Shown piece after piece: positions 43,149 to 58,020 of a stretch of DNA of 64,000 nt. The stretch is from Eledone cirrhosa. Taxonomy: Eukaryota; Mollusca; Cephalopoda; Octopoda; Eledonidae. Each line of letters starts with the position of its first letter. Position 1 is the first letter of the stretch. The stretch lies in contig OZ024748.1 in assembly GCA_964016885.1 (NCBI GenBank), forward strand, positions 35,449,767-35,513,766. Direction: 5' to 3'. A program made the position numbers and the translations under genes. A model generated the notes under the pieces. That model did no database searches, was not told the DNA's origin, and saw nothing but the letters and a program-made list of their open reading frames with translations.

Positions 43149-44645
43149 GACATGGTATCTTGTACAATTAAAGACACGGTGTATTGTACCATTAAAGACA
43201 GGGCGTCTTTTAACATTAAATAATATGGTGTCTTGTACCATTAAAGACATGGTGTCTCGCACCATTAAATATATGGTGTCTTGTACAATTATGAAAAACA
43301 CTGTGTTTTGTACCATTAAAGACATGGTGTCTTGTCCCATTTAAGACATGGTGTGTTGTACCATTAAAAACATGGTGTCATGCACCATTAATGAGCTGGT
43401 GTCTTGTACCATTAAACACACGGTGTTTTGTACCATTAAAGACATGGTGACTTGTACCTTTAAAGACAATGTGTCATGTACCATTAATGACATGGTGTCT
43501 TGTACCATTAAAGACACTGTGTATTGTAACCTTAAAGACATGGTGTCTTGTACCATTAAAGACATGGTGTCGTGTACCATTAAAGACACGGTGTCTTGTA
43601 CCATTAAAGACACGGTGTCTTGTACCATTACAGACATGGTGTCTTGCACCATTAATGACATGGTATCTTGTACCATTAAAGATACGGTGTCTTGTACCAT
43701 TAAAGACACGGTGTCTCGTACCATTAAAGTCATGGTGTCTTGTACAATTAAAGACATGGTGTCTTGTACCATTAAAGACACGGTGTCTCGTACCATTAAA
43801 GACATGGTGTCTTGTACCATTAATGACACGGTGTATTGTACCATTAAAGACACGGTGTCTTTTAACATTAAATGATATGGTGTCTTGTACCATTAAAGAC
43901 ATGGTGTCGCGTACCATTAAAGACATGGTGTCTTGTAACATTAAATGATATGGTGTGTTGTACCATTAAAGACATAGTGTCTTGTACCATTAAAGACACG
44001 GTGTCTTGTACTATTAAAGACATGGTGTCTTGTACCATTAAAGACATGGTGTCGTGTACCATTAAAGACACGGTGTCTAGTACCATTAAAGACACGGTGT
44101 CTTGTACCACTACAGACATGGTGTCTTGCACCATTAATGACGTGGTATCTTTTACCATTAAAGATACGGTGACTTGTAAGATTAAAGACACGGTGTTTTG
44201 TACCATTAAAGACACGGTGTCTTGCACCATTATAGACACGGTGTCTTGTAACATTAAAGACATCGTGTCTTGTAGTGTTAATGACATGATGTCTTGTACC
44301 ATTAAAGACATGGTGTCTTGTACCATAAAAGACATGGTGTCTTTTACCATTAAAGACATGGTGTCTTGCACCATTAAAGATATGATGTCTTGTACAATTA
44401 TGACAAAACATTGTGTTTTGTACCATTAAAGACACGGTGCCTTGTACCATTAAAGACAGGGTGTCTTGTACCATTAATGACATGGAGTCTTGTACCATTA
44501 ATGACATGGTTTCATGTACCATTAAAGAGTGGGTATCTTGTACCATTAAAGATACGGTGTCTTGTAACATTAATGACATGGTGATTTTACCATTAAAGAC
44601 ATGGTGTCTTGTACAATTAAAGATATGGTGTCTTGTACCATTAAA
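43149..44645. repeat. 1,497-bp HOR, copy 2
   Basis: Tandem partner of 41,652-43,148 at offset 1,497. One difference is GTGTCATGTACC near 43,473 where copy 1 has GTGTCTTGTACC. The match stops near 44,645, where this copy continues with CACGG units while the junction sequence of copy 1 has CATGGTATC. Confidence 0.92.
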
Positions 44646-47600
44646 GACACGGTGTCTTGTAACCTTAAAGACATGGTGTCTTGTACCAGTAAAGACACGG
44701 TGTCTTGTACAATTAAAGACACGGTGTCTTGTACCATTAAAGACATGGTATCTTGTACCATTAAAGACATGGTGTCTTGTACCATTAAAGACTCGGTGTC
44801 TTGTACCAATAAAGACCTGGTGTCCTTTACCATTAAAGACATGGTGTCTTGTACCATTAAAGACATGGTGTCTTGTACCATTAAAAACATGGTATCTTGA
44901 ACCTCAAAAGACACGGTGTCTTGTACCATTAAAGACATGGTGTCTTGTACCATTAATGACATGGTGTCTTGTACCATTAAAGACATGGTGTCTCGTACCA
45001 TTAAAGACATGGTGTCTTGTACCTTTAAAGACACGGTGTCTTGTACCATTAAAGACATGGTGTCTTGTACCATTAAAGACATGGTGTCTTGTACCTTTAA
45101 AGACACGGTGTCTTGTACCATTAAAGACATGGTGTCTTGTACCATTAAAGACGCGGTGTATTGTACCATTAAAGACACGGTGTCTTGTACCATTAAATAC
45201 ATGGTGTTTTGCACCATTAAAGACACAGTATCTTGTAACATTATAGACGCAGTCTCTTGTACCATTAAAGACACGGTGTCTTGTAACATTAAAGATATCG
45301 TGTCTTGCAGTAGTAATGACATGGTGTCTTGTACCATTAAAGACATGGACACTTGTACCATTAAAGACATGGTGTCTTGTACCATTAAAGACATGGTGTC
45401 TTGTAGCATTAAAGACACGGTGTTTTGTACCATTAAAGACATGGTGTCTTGTCCCATTTAAGACATGGTGTCTTGTACCATTAAAGACATGGTGTCTTGT
45501 ACCATTAAAGAGATGGTCTCTTGTCCCATTTAAGACACGGTGTCTTGTACCATTAAATACATAGTGTCTTGTACCATTAAAGACATGGTGTCTTGTACCA
45601 TTAATGACATGGTGTCTTGTACCATTAAAGACATGTTGTCCTGTCCCATTTAAGACGTGGTGTCTTGTACAATTAAAGACATGGTGTCTTGTCCCATTTA
45701 AGACATGGTGTCTTGTACCTTTAATGATATGGTGTATTATACCATTAAAGACATGGTGTCTTGTACCATTAAAGACACGGTATCTTGTACCATGAAAGAC
45801 ACGGTGTCTTGTCATATTAAAGACTCGGTGTTTTGTACTATTATATACATGGTGTCTTGTAACCTTAAAGACATGCTGTTTTGTACCATTAAAGCATGGT
45901 GTCTTGTACCATTAAAGACACGGTGTCTTGTACTATTAAAGACATGGTCTCTTGTACCATTAATGACATGGTGACTTTTACCATTAAAGACATGGTGTCT
46001 TGTACAATTAAAGATATGGTGTCTTGTAACCTTAAAGACATGGTGTCTTGTACCATTAAAGACACGGTATCTTGTACCATGAAAGACACGGTGTCTTGTC
46101 ATATTAAAGACTCGGTGTTTTGTACTATTATATACATGGTGTCTTGTAACCTTAAAGACATGCTGTTTTGTACCATTAAAGACACGGTGTCTTGTACCAT
46201 TTAAAACATGGTATACTGTACCTCTAAAGACACGGTGTCTTGTACCTTTAAAGACATGGTGTCTTGTACCATTAATGACATGGTATCTTGTACCATTAAA
46301 GACATGGTGTCTTGTAACATTAATTACATCGTGTCTTGTACCATTAAAGACATGGTGTCTTGTACCTTTAAAGACTCGGTGTCTTGTACCATTAAAGAGA
46401 TGGAGTCTTGTATCATTAAATACGCGGTGTATTGTACCATTAAAGATACGGAGTCTTGTACCATTAAAGCCATGGTGTCTTGTACCATTAAAGACATGGT
46501 GTCTTATAACATTAAAGTAATCGTATCTTGTAACATTAAAGATATGGTGTCTTGTACCATTAAAGACACGGAGTCTCGTACCATTAAAGACATGGTGTCT
46601 TGTACAATTAAAGACACGGTGTATTGTACCATTAAAGACATGGTGTCTTGTACCTTTAATGATATGGTGTAGTGTACCATTAAAGACATGGTGTCTTGTA
46701 CCATTAAAGACACGGTATATTGTACCATGAAAGACACGGTGTCTCGTAATATTAAAGACTCGGCGTCTAGTAAACTTAAAGACATGCTGTTTTGTACCAG
46801 TAAAGACATGGTGTCTTGTACCATTAAAGACACGGTGTCTTGTACCATTAAAAACATGGTATCTTGTACCTCTAAAGACATGGTGTCTTGAACCATTAAA
46901 GACATAGTGTTTTGTACCATTAAAGACATGGTGCCTTGTACCATTAAAAACATGGTGTCTTGTACCTTTAAAGACCCGGTGTCTTGTACCATTAAAAACA
47001 TGGTATCTTGTACCTCTAAAGACATGGTGTCTTGTACCTTTAAAGACATGGTGTCTTGTACCATTAAAGACACGGTGTCTTGTACAATTAAAGACACGGT
47101 GTCTTGTACCATTAAAAACATGGTATCTTGTACCTCTAAAGACATGGTGTCTTGTACCTTTAAAGACATGGTGTCTTGTACCATTAAAGTCATGGTGTCT
47201 TGTAACATTAATTATATCGTGTCTTGTACCATTAAAGACATGGTGTCTTGTACCTTTAAAGACCCGGTGTCTTGTACCATTAAAGACATGGTGTCTTGTA
47301 CCATTAAAGACATAGTGTTTTGTACCATTAAAGACACGGTGTCTTGTACCATTAAAGACATGGTGTCTTGTACCATTAAAGACATGGTGTCTTCTAACAT
47401 TAAATCATGGTCTCTTGTACCATTAAAGACATGGTGTCCCGTACCATTAAAGACATACTGTCTTGTACCATTAAAGACAAGGTGTCTTGTAACATTAAAT
47501 GATATGGTGTCTTGTACCATTAAAGACATAGTGTCTTGTACCATTAAAGACACGGTGTCTTGTACCTTTAATGATATGGTGTATTGTACCATTAAAGACA

Positions 47601-48654
47601 TGGTGTCTAGTACCATTAAAGACATGGTGTCTTTACCATTAATGACATGGTGTCTTGTACCATTAAATACACGGTATCTTGTACCATTAAAGATACGGTG
47701 TCTTGTACTATTAAAGACATGGTGTCTTGTACCATTAAAGACATGGTGTCGTGTACCATTAAAGACACGGTGTCTAGTACCATTAAAGACACGGTGTCTT
47801 GTACCACTACAGACATGGTGTCTTGCACCATTAATGACGTGGTATCTTTTACCATTAAAGATACGGTGTCTTGTAAGATTAAAGACACGGTGTTTTGTAC
47901 CATTAAAGACACGGTGTCTTGCACCATTATAGACATGGTGTCTTGTATCATAAATGACATGGTGACTTTTACCATTAAAGACATGGTATCTTGTAACATT
48001 AATGACATCGTGTATTGTAGCATTAAAGACATGGAGTCCTGTACCTTTAAAGACACGGTGTCTTGTACAATTAAAGATATGGTGTCTTGTACCACTAAAG
48101 ACACGGTGTCTTGTAACCGTAAAGACATGGAGTCTTGTACCATTAAAGACACGGTGTCTTGTACCATGAAAGACACGGTGTCTTGTACCATTAAAAACAT
48201 GTTATCTTGAACCTCAAAAGACATGGTGTGTTGTACCATTAAAGACATGGTGTCTTGTACCATTAATGACATGGTGTCTTGTACCATTAACGACATGGTG
48301 TCTTGTAACATTAAAGACATCGTGTCTTGTACCATTAAAGACATGGTGTCTTGTACCTTTAAAGACACGGTGTCTTGTACCATTAAAGACATGGTGTCAT
48401 GTACCATTAAAGACACGGTGTCTTGTACCATTAAAGACATCGTGTCTTGCAGTAGTAATGACATGGTGTCTTGTACCATTAAAGTCACGGTGTCTCGCAC
48501 CATTAAAGATATGTTGTCTTGTAACATTAAATGATATGGTGTCTTGTACCACTAAAGACACGGTGACTTGTAACCTTAAAGACATGGTGTCTTGTACCAT
48601 TAAAGACTCGGTGTCTTGTACCAATAAAGACATGGTATCTTGAACCTCAAAAAA
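44646..48654. repeat. Satellite with small local duplications
   Basis: Monomers here show only short-range repeats. A stretch of about 113 bp at 45,781 recurs at 46,069 (offset 288, twelve units) and carries the rare units GTCATATTAAAG and ACTATTATATAC. A five-unit cassette at 46,981 recurs exactly 120 bp later at 47,101. The segment 47,700-47,930 resembles 42,500-42,740, so material of the 1.5-kb HOR reappears. Confidence 0.8.
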
Positions 48655-49075
48655 CATGGTGTCTTGCACCATTTATGAGATGGTGTCTTGTACCATTAAA
48701 GACACTGTGTCCTGTACCATTAAAGAATGGTGTCTTGTACCATTAAAGGCATGGTGTCTTGTCCCATTAAAGACACGGTGTTTTGCACCATTAAAGACAT
48801 GGTGTCTTGCCCCATTTAAGACATGGTGTCTTGTACCATTAAAGACATGGTGTCTTGTCCCATTTAAGACATGGTGTCTTGTACCATTAAAAACATGGTG
48901 TCTTGTCCCATTAAAGACACGGTGTTTTGTACCATTAAAGACACGGTGTCTTGTACTATTAAAGATACGGTATCTTGTAACATTAAAGAGACTGTGTCGT
49001 GTACCATTAAAGACTTGGTGTCTTGTACCATTAACGATATGGTGTCTTGTACAATTATAAAAACATTGTGTTTTG
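48655..49075. repeat. About 420-bp dispersed direct repeat, copy 1
   Basis: The segment starts with GTCTTGCACCATTTATGAGA (48,661) and matches 51,749-52,169 at offset 3,093, then 3,094. It keeps the odd order of shortened units (ATTAAAGAATGG), CCCATT units and the AATTATAAAAA unit. Unlike the other duplications, the two copies are separated by 2.7 kb of other monomers. Confidence 0.85.
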
Positions 49076-51748
49076 TACCATTAAAGACACGGTGTCTTGT
49101 ACCATTAAAGACATGGTGTTTTGTACCATTAAGGACATGGTGTTTTGTACAATTAATCACATGGTGTCTTGCACCATTAAATAAATGGTGTCTTGTACCT
49201 TTAAAGATATGGTGTCTCGTACCATTAAAGATATGGTGTCTTGTACCATTAAAGACACGGTGTCTTGTACCATTAAAGACACAGTGTCTTGTACCTTTAA
49301 ATACATGGAGTCTTGTACCATTAAAGACATGGTGTGTTGTACCTTTAAAGACATGGTGCATTGTACCATTAAAAACAAGGTGTCATGTACCATTGAAGAC
49401 ACCGTGTCTTGTCCCATTTAAGACATGGTGTCTTGTACCATTAATGACATGGTGTCTTGTACCATTAAAGACACGGTGGCTAGTTCCATTAAGACATGGT
49501 GTGTTGTACCATTAAAGACATATTGTCTTGTCCCACATAAGACATGGTGTTTTGTACCATTAATGCCATTGTGTCTTATACCATTAATAACATCGTGTAT
49601 TGTACAATTAAAGACACAGTGCCTTGTACTATTAAAGACATGGTGTCGTGTACCATTAAAGACATGGCGTTTTCTACCTTTAAAGACTTGGTGTCTTGCA
49701 CCATTAAATATATGGTGTCCTCTACAATTATAAAAAACATTGTGTTTTGTACCATTGAAAACAGGGTGTCTTGTACCATTAAAGACATGGTGTTTTGTAC
49801 CATGAAGGACATGGTGTTCTGTACAATGTTCTGTACAATTAATGACATAGTGTATTGCACCATTAAAGAGATGGTGTCTTGTACCATTAAAGACATGGTG
49901 ATTTGTACCATTAAAGATATGGTGCATTGTACCTTTAAAGACATGGTGTCTTGTACATTTAAAGACCCGGTGTCTTGTACCATTAAAGACATGGTGTCTT
50001 GCACCATTAATGACATGGTGTCTTGTACAATTATGAAAAAAAAAAATGTTTGGTTCCATTAAAGACATGGTGTCTTGTACCATTAATGACATGGTGTCTT
50101 GTAACATGAAAAACCTGGTGTCTTGTAACATAAAAAACCTGGTGTCTTGTAACGTTAAAGAAATAGTGCCTTGTACCATTATGGAGATGTGGTCTTGTAC
50201 CATTACTTACATGGTGTCTTGTAACATTAAAGACATGGTGACTTGTACCATTAAAGACATGGTGTCTTGTACCTTTAAAGACATGGTGACTTGAACAATT
50301 ATAAAAACATTGTGTTTTGTACCATTAAAGCCACGGTGTCTTGTACCATTAAAGATATTGTGTCTGGTACCATTAAAGACACGGCGTCTTGTAACATTAA
50401 AGACATGGTATCTTGTACCATTAAAGACACGGTGTCTTTTACCATTAAACACCCGGTGTCTTTTACCATTAAAGACATGGTGTCTTGTACCATTAATGAC
50501 ACCGTGTCTTGACCATTAAAGACAGGGTGTCTTGTCCCATTTAAGACATGCTGTCTTGTACCATTAAATAAATATTGTCTTTTACCATTAAAGACATGGT
50601 GGCTTGCACCATTAATGACATGATGTCTCGTACCATTAAAGACACGGTGTCTTGTACCATTAAAGACATGGTGTCTTGTACCATTAAAGACACGGTGTCT
50701 TGTACCATTAAAGACACGGTGTCTTGTACCATTAAAGATATCGTGTCTTGTAGTATTAATGACATGGTGTCTTGTACCATTAAAGAATGGTGTCTTGTAC
50801 CTTTAAAGACACGGTGTCTTGTATCATTAAAGACATCGTGTCTTGTACCATTAAAGACACGATGTCTTTTAACCTTCAAGACATGGTGTCTTGTACCATT
50901 AAAGACACGGTCTCTTGTACCATTATAGACGTCGTGTCTTGTACCATTAAAGACACGTTGTCTTGTACCATTAAAGACATGGTGTCTTGCACCATTAAAG
51001 ATATAGTGTCTTGTATAATTATGAAAAACATTGAGTTTTGTTCCATTAAAGACATGGTGTCTTGTACCATTAATGACATGGTGTCTTGTACCATTAAAGA
51101 CACTGTACATTGAATCATTAAAGACACCGTGTCTTGTAACATTAAAGACATGGTGTCTTGTACCATTAAAGACATGGTGTCTTGTAGTATTAATGACATG
51201 GTGTCTTGTACCATTAAAGACATGGTGTCTTGTACCATTAAAGACATGGTGTCTTGTACCATTAGAGACACAGGGAGTGTACAATTGAAGATATGGTGTC
51301 TTGTAACATGAAAGAACCGGTATCTTGTAACGTTAAAAAAATCGTGTCTTGTACCATTATGGAGATGTGGTTTTGTACCATTAATTACATGGTGTCTTGT
51401 AACATTAAAGACATGGTGACTTGTACCATTAAAGACATGGTGTCTTGTACAATTAAAGACAGGGTGACTTGTACAATTATAAAAATATTGTGTTTTGTAC
51501 CATTAAAGACACGGTCTCTTTTACCATTAAAGACACGGTGTCTTGTACCATTAAAGTCATGGTGTCTTGTACCATTAAAGACACGGTGTCTTGTACCATT
51601 AAAGACATGGTGTCTAGTAACATTAAAACACGGTGTTTTGTACCATTAAAGACATGATGTCTTGTCCCTTTTAAGACACGGTGTCTTGTATCATTAAAGT
51701 CATGGAGTCTTGTACTATTAAAGACATGGGTTCTTGTACCATTAAAAA

Positions 51749-52169
51749 CATGGTGTCTTGCACCATTTATGAGATGGTGTCTTGTACCATTAAAGACACT
51801 GTGTTCTGTACCATTAAAGAATGGTGTCTTGTACCATTAAAGGCATGGTGTCTTGTCCCATTAAAGACACGGTGTTTTGCACCATTAAAGACATGGTGTC
51901 TTGTCCCATTTAAGACATGGTGTCTTGTACCATTAAAGACATGGTGTCTTGTCCCATTTAAGACATGGTGTCTTGTACCATTAAAAACATGGTGTCTTGT
52001 CCCATTAAAGACACGGTGTTTTGTACCATTAAAGACACGGTGTCTTGTACTATTAAAGATACGGTGTCTTGTAACATTAAAGAGACTGTGTCGTGTACCA
52101 TTAAAGACTTGGTGTCTTGTACCATTAACGATATGGTGTCTTGTACAATTATAAAAAACATTGTGTTTT
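51749..52169. repeat. About 420-bp dispersed direct repeat, copy 2
   Basis: Partner of 48,655-49,075. Differences are few, for example GTGTTCTGTACC against GTGTCCTGTACC and one extra A in the AATTATAAAAAA unit. Confidence 0.85.
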
Positions 52170-54527
52170 GTACCATTAAAGACATTGTGTCTTGTACCCT
52201 TAATGACACGGTGTCTTGCTCCATTAAAGATACGGTGTCTTGTCCCATTCAAGACATGGTGTGTGTACCATTAAAGATATAGTGTCTTGTCCCATTTAAG
52301 ACATGGTGTCTTGTACCATTAAAGACATGGTGTCTTGTACCATTTAAGACATGGTGTTTTCTACCATTAAAGCATGGTGACTTGTACTATTAATGACATG
52401 GTGTCTTGTAACATTAATGACATGGTGTCTTGTAACATTAAATTACATTGTGTCTTGTACTATTATAGACATTGTGTCTTGTACCTTTAAAGACACAGAG
52501 TCTTATATCATTAAAGACATGGTGTCTTGTACCATTAAAGACTTGGTGCTTTGAACCATTAATGACATGGTGTCTTTTCCCATTAAAACACGGTGTCTTG
52601 TACTATTAATGACATGGTGTCTTGTACCATTAAAGATATTGTGTCTTGTACCTTTAAAGATATTGTGCCTTGCACTATTAAAGACGCGCTGTCTTGTACC
52701 ATTAAAGACATGGTGTCTTGTACCATTAAAGAGATGGTGTCTTTTACCATTAAAGACATGGTGTTTCGTACCATCAAATATATATGTGTCTTGTACCTTT
52801 ACAGACATGGTGTCTTGTACCATTAAAGACATGGTGTTTTGTACCATTAAATAGACGGTGTCTTGTACCATTGAAGACGTGGTGTATTGTACCATTAAAG
52901 ACATGGTGTCTTGAAACATTAATGACAAGGTGTCTTGTACCATTAAAGACCTGGTGTCTTGTACCATTAAAGACATGGTGTCTTGTACCATTAAAGACAT
53001 GGTGTTTCGTACCATCAAATATATGGTGTCTTGTACCTTTACAGACATGGTGTCTTGTACCATTAAAGACATAGTGTGTTGTACCATTAAAGCCACGGTT
53101 TCTTGTTTCATTTAAGACATGTTGTCTTGTCCCATTTAAGACATTGTGTTTTGTACCATTAAAGACATAGTGTCTTGTCCCATTTAAGACATGGTGTCAT
53201 GTGCCATTAAAGATATGGTGATTTGTAACTTTAAAGACATGGTTTCTTGTACCATCAAAGACATGGTGTCTTGTACCATTAAAGACATGATGTCTTGCAC
53301 CATTAAAGACATGGTGTCTTGTACCATTTAAGACATGGTGCTTTCTACCATTAAAGCATGGTGACTTGCACTATTAATGACATGGTGTCTTGTACCATTA
53401 AAGACACGGTGTCTTGTACCATTAAGGACATGGTGTCTTGTACAATTAATGATATGGTGTCTTGCAACCTTAAAAATATGGTGTCTTGTACCTTTAAATA
53501 GATGGTGTCTTGTACCATTAAATACATGGTGATTTGTACCATTAATGACATGGTGTCTTGTACATTAAAACATATGGTGTCTTGTACCATTAATGACATG
53601 TACCATTAAAAACATGGTGTCTTGTACCATTAAAGACACGGTGTCTTCTACCATTAAAAACACGGTGTCTTGTACCAATAAAGACATGGTGTCTTGTAGT
53701 ATTAATGACATGGTGCCTTGTACCATTAAAGACATAGTGTCTTGTACTATTAAGGACACCGTGTCTTGTTTCATTAAAGACATGGTGTCTTGTCCCATTT
53801 AAGACATGGTGTGTGTACCATTAAAGACATAGTGTCTTGTCCCATTTAAGACATGGTGTCTTGTACCTTTAAAGACATGGTTTCTCGTACCATTAAAAAC
53901 ATGGTGTCTTGTACCATTAAAGACATGATGTCTTGAATCATTAAAGATATGGCGTCTTGTACCATTAATTGCATGGTATCTATCTCCATTTAAGATACCG
54001 TCTCTTGTACAATTATAAAAAACATTGTGTTTTGTACCATTAAAGACATTGTGTCTTGTACCATTAAAGACATGGTGTCTTGTACCATCAATAACATGGT
54101 GTCTTGCTCCATTAAAGATACGGTCTCTTGTACAATTATAAAAAAATGACATGGTGCCTTGTACCATTAAAGACATATTGTCTTGTACCATTAAAGACAC
54201 GGTGTCTTGTTTCATTAAAGACACGGTGTCTTGTCCCATTTTAGACATGGTGTGTGTACCAGTAAAGATATAGTGTCTTGTCCCATTTAAGACATGGTGT
54301 CTTGTACCATTAAAGACATTGCAGTCTTGTACCATTTAAGACATGGTGTTTTCTACCATTAAAGCATGGTGACTTGTACTATTAATGACATGGTGTCTTG
54401 TAACATTAAAGAGTTGGTGTCTTGGACCATTAAAGACATGGTGTCTTGTACCATTAAAGACATCGTGTCTTGTACATTAAAACATGGTGTCTTGTACCAT
54501 TAAAGTCATGGTGTCTTGTACCATTAA

Positions 54528-54911
54528 ATTACATTGTGTCTTGTACCATTATAGACATTGTGTCTTGTACCTTTAAAGATACGGTGTCTTGTACCATTAA
54601 AGACCTGATGCTTTGAACCATTAATGACATGGTGTCTCTTACCATTAAAACACGGTGTCTTGTACAATTAATGACATGGTGTCTTGTACAATTAATGACA
54701 TGGTGTCTTGTACCATTAAATTACATTGTGTCTTGTACCATTATAGACATTGTGTCTTGTACCTTTAAAGACACGGTGTCTTGTACCATTAAAGACCTGG
54801 TGCTTTGAACCATTAATGACATGGTGTCTCTTACCATTAAAACACGGTGTCTTGTACAATTAATGACATGGTGTCTTGTACAATTAATGACATGGTGTCT
54901 TGTACGATTAA
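54528..54911. repeat. 192-bp (eight-unit) tandem duplication
   Basis: Two adjacent copies of a 192-bp cassette lie at about 54,528-54,719 and 54,720-54,911. Both carry TTAAATTACATTG, ATTATAGACATTG, CTGGTGCTTTGAACC (CTGATGCTTTGAACC in the first), CTCTTACCATT and a double ACAATTAATGAC. A looser relative begins at about 52,440. Confidence 0.85.
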
Positions 54912-57038
54912 AAACACGGTATCCTGTACCCTTAAAGACATGGTGTTTTGTACCATGAAAGATATTGTGTCTTGTACCTTTAAAGATATTGTGCCTTGTA
55001 CCTTTAAAGACGCGGTGTCTTGTACCATTAAAGACATGGTGTATTGTACCATTAAAGAGATGGTGTCTTTTACCATTAAAGACATGGTGTTTCGTACCAT
55101 CAAATATATGGTGTCTTGTACCTTTACAGACATGGTGTCTTGTACCATTAAAGACATGGTATCTTGTACCATTGAAGAGATAGTGTCTTGTACCATTAAA
55201 GAAATGGTGTCTTGAAACATTAATGACAAGGTGTCTTGTACCATTAAAGACCTGGTGTCTGGTACCATTAAAGACATGGTGTCTTTTACCTTTAAAGACA
55301 TGGTGCATTGTACCATTAAAAACACGGTCTCTTGTACCATTAAAGACATCGTGTCTTGTCCTATTTAAGACATGATGTCTTGTACCATTAATGACATGGT
55401 GTCTTGGACCATTGAAGACACGGTGTGTTGTACCATTAAAGACATGGTGTCAGTACCATTAAAGACACGGTGTCTTGTACCATTGAAGACACAGTGTCTT
55501 GTACCATTAAAGACATGGTGTCTTGTACCATTAAAGACACGGTGTCTTGTACCATTAAAGATATCGTGTCTTGTCCTATTTAAGACATGGTGTCTTGTAC
55601 CATTAATGATATGGTGTCTTGGACCATTAAAGACAGGGTGTCTTGGACCATTAAAGACATGGTGTCTTGTACCATTAATGACATGTTGACTTGTACCATT
55701 AAAGACACGGTGTCCTGTAAAATTAAAGACACGGTGTCGTGTACCATTAAAGACATGGTGTCTTGTACCCTTAAAGACTTGGTGTCTTGCAGCATTAAAG
55801 ATATGGTGTCTTGTGCAATTATAAACAACATTGTGCTTTGTACCACTAATGACACGGTGTACCTTTAAAGACATCGTATCTTGTACCATTAAGGACATGC
55901 TGTCTTGTACCATTAAAGAGATGGTGTCTTCTACCATTAAAGTGATGGTGTCTTGTACCATTAAAGACATGGTGTCTTGTACCATTAAATTACATTGCGT
56001 CTTGTACCATTATAGACATTGTGTCTTGTACCTTTAAAGACACGGTGTCTTGTATCATTAAAGACATGGTGTTTTGTACCATTAAAGACTTGGTGTCTTT
56101 CACCATTAAAGTTATGGTGTCTTGTACAATTATAAACAACATTGTGCTTTGTACCATTAAAGACACAGTGTTTTGTACCATTAAAGACATCGTGTCTTGT
56201 ACCATTAAGGACATGGTGTCTTGTACCTTTAAAGACTTGGTGTCTTGTACCATTAAAGAGATGGTGTCTTGTACCTTTAAATGCATGATGTCTCGTACCA
56301 TTAAAGACATGGTGCCTTGTGCCATGAAATAGACCGTGTCTTGTACCACTAAAGACATGATGTCTTGTACCATTAATGCCATGGTGTCTTGCTCCATTAA
56401 AGATATGGTGTCTTGTACAATTATTAAAAACATTGTGTAAGGTAACATTAAACACATGGTGTTTTGTATCATTAAAGACATGGTATCCTGTACCATTAAA
56501 GACACGGTGTCTTGTACCAATAAGGACATGGTGTTTTGTCCAATTAATGATATGGTGTCTTCCACCATTAAATATATGGTGTCTTGTACCGTTAAAGACA
56601 TGGTGATTTGTACCATTAAAGACATGGTGTCTTGTAACTTGAAAGACATGGTGTCTTGTACCATTAAAAACACGGTGTCTTGTACCATTAAAGACATGGT
56701 GTCTTGTCCCATTTAAGACATGGTGTCCTGTACCATTAAAGAAATTGTGTCTTGTACCATTAATGACATGGTGTCTTGTACCATTAAAACATGGTGTCTC
56801 GTACCATTAAAATATGGTGTCTTGTACCATTAATGACATGGTGTCTTGTACCACTAAAGACACGGTGTCATGTACCATTAAAGACACGGAGTCTTGTCCC
56901 TTTAAAGACATGGTGATTTGTACCATTAACCACACGGTGTCCTGCACCATTACAAACACCCTCTCCTGTACCATTAAAAACACTGTCTCGTACAATTATA
57001 AAACCATGGTGTCGTGTACTATTAAAGTCAATGTGTCT

Positions 57039-58020
57039 TGTCCCATTAAAGACATGGTGTCTTGTACCATTAAAAACATGGTGTCTTGTACCATTAAAGA
57101 CATGGTGTCTTCTACCATTGAAGAAATGGTGTCTTGTACCATTTAAGAGATGGTGTCTTGTAATATTTAAGACATGGTGTTTTCTACCATTAAAACATGG
57201 TGTCTTGTACTATTAAGACATGGTGTCTTGTACCATTAAAAACATGGTGTCTTGTACCATTAAAGACATGGTGTCTTGTACCATTAAAGACTTGATGCCT
57301 TGTATCTTTAAAGACATGGTGCCTCGTACAATTTAAGAGATGGTGTCTTGTACCATTAAAGAGATGGTGTCGTATACCATTAAAGACATGGTTTCTTGTA
57401 CCATTAAAGACATGGTGTCTTGTACCATTAAAGATATGGTGTCTTGGACCATTAAAGACATGTTGTCTTGTACCATTAAAGCCATGATGCCTTGTACCTT
57501 TAAAGACATGCTGATTTGTACCATTAAAGACATGGTGTCTTGTTCCATTAAAGACACGGTGTCATGTACCATTAAATACATGGTGTCTTGTACCTTTAAA
57601 GACATGGTGCATTGTACCTTTAAAGACATGGTGATTAGTACCATTAAAGACACGGTGTCCTCTCCCATTAAAGAACCCTGTCTTGTACCATTAAAAACAC
57701 TGTGCCTTGTAAAATTATAAAATACATGGTGTCGTGTACCATTAAAGTCACTGTGTCTTGTACCATTAAAGTCACTGTGTCTTGTACCATTAAAGAATGG
57801 TGTCTTGTACCATTAAAGACATTTTGTCTTGTACCATTAAAGACATGGTGTCTTGTACCATTTAAGACATGGTGTTTTCTACCATTAAAACATGGTGACT
57901 TGTACTATTAAAGATATGGTGTCTTGTGCCTTTAAAGACATGGTGTCTTGTGCCATTAAAGACATGGCGTCCTGTACTCTTAAAGACATGCTGTCTTGTA
58001 TCATTGAAGAAATCGTGTCT
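57039..58020. repeat. 982-bp HOR at the array margin, copy 1
   Basis: Matches 58,021 onward at offset 982. Shared features include TCTACCATTGAAGAAATGG, the shortened unit TATTAAGACATGG, AAAGAACCCTGTC and AAAATTATAAAATAC. This copy has two consecutive AAAGTCACTG units near 57,750-57,780. Confidence 0.92.
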
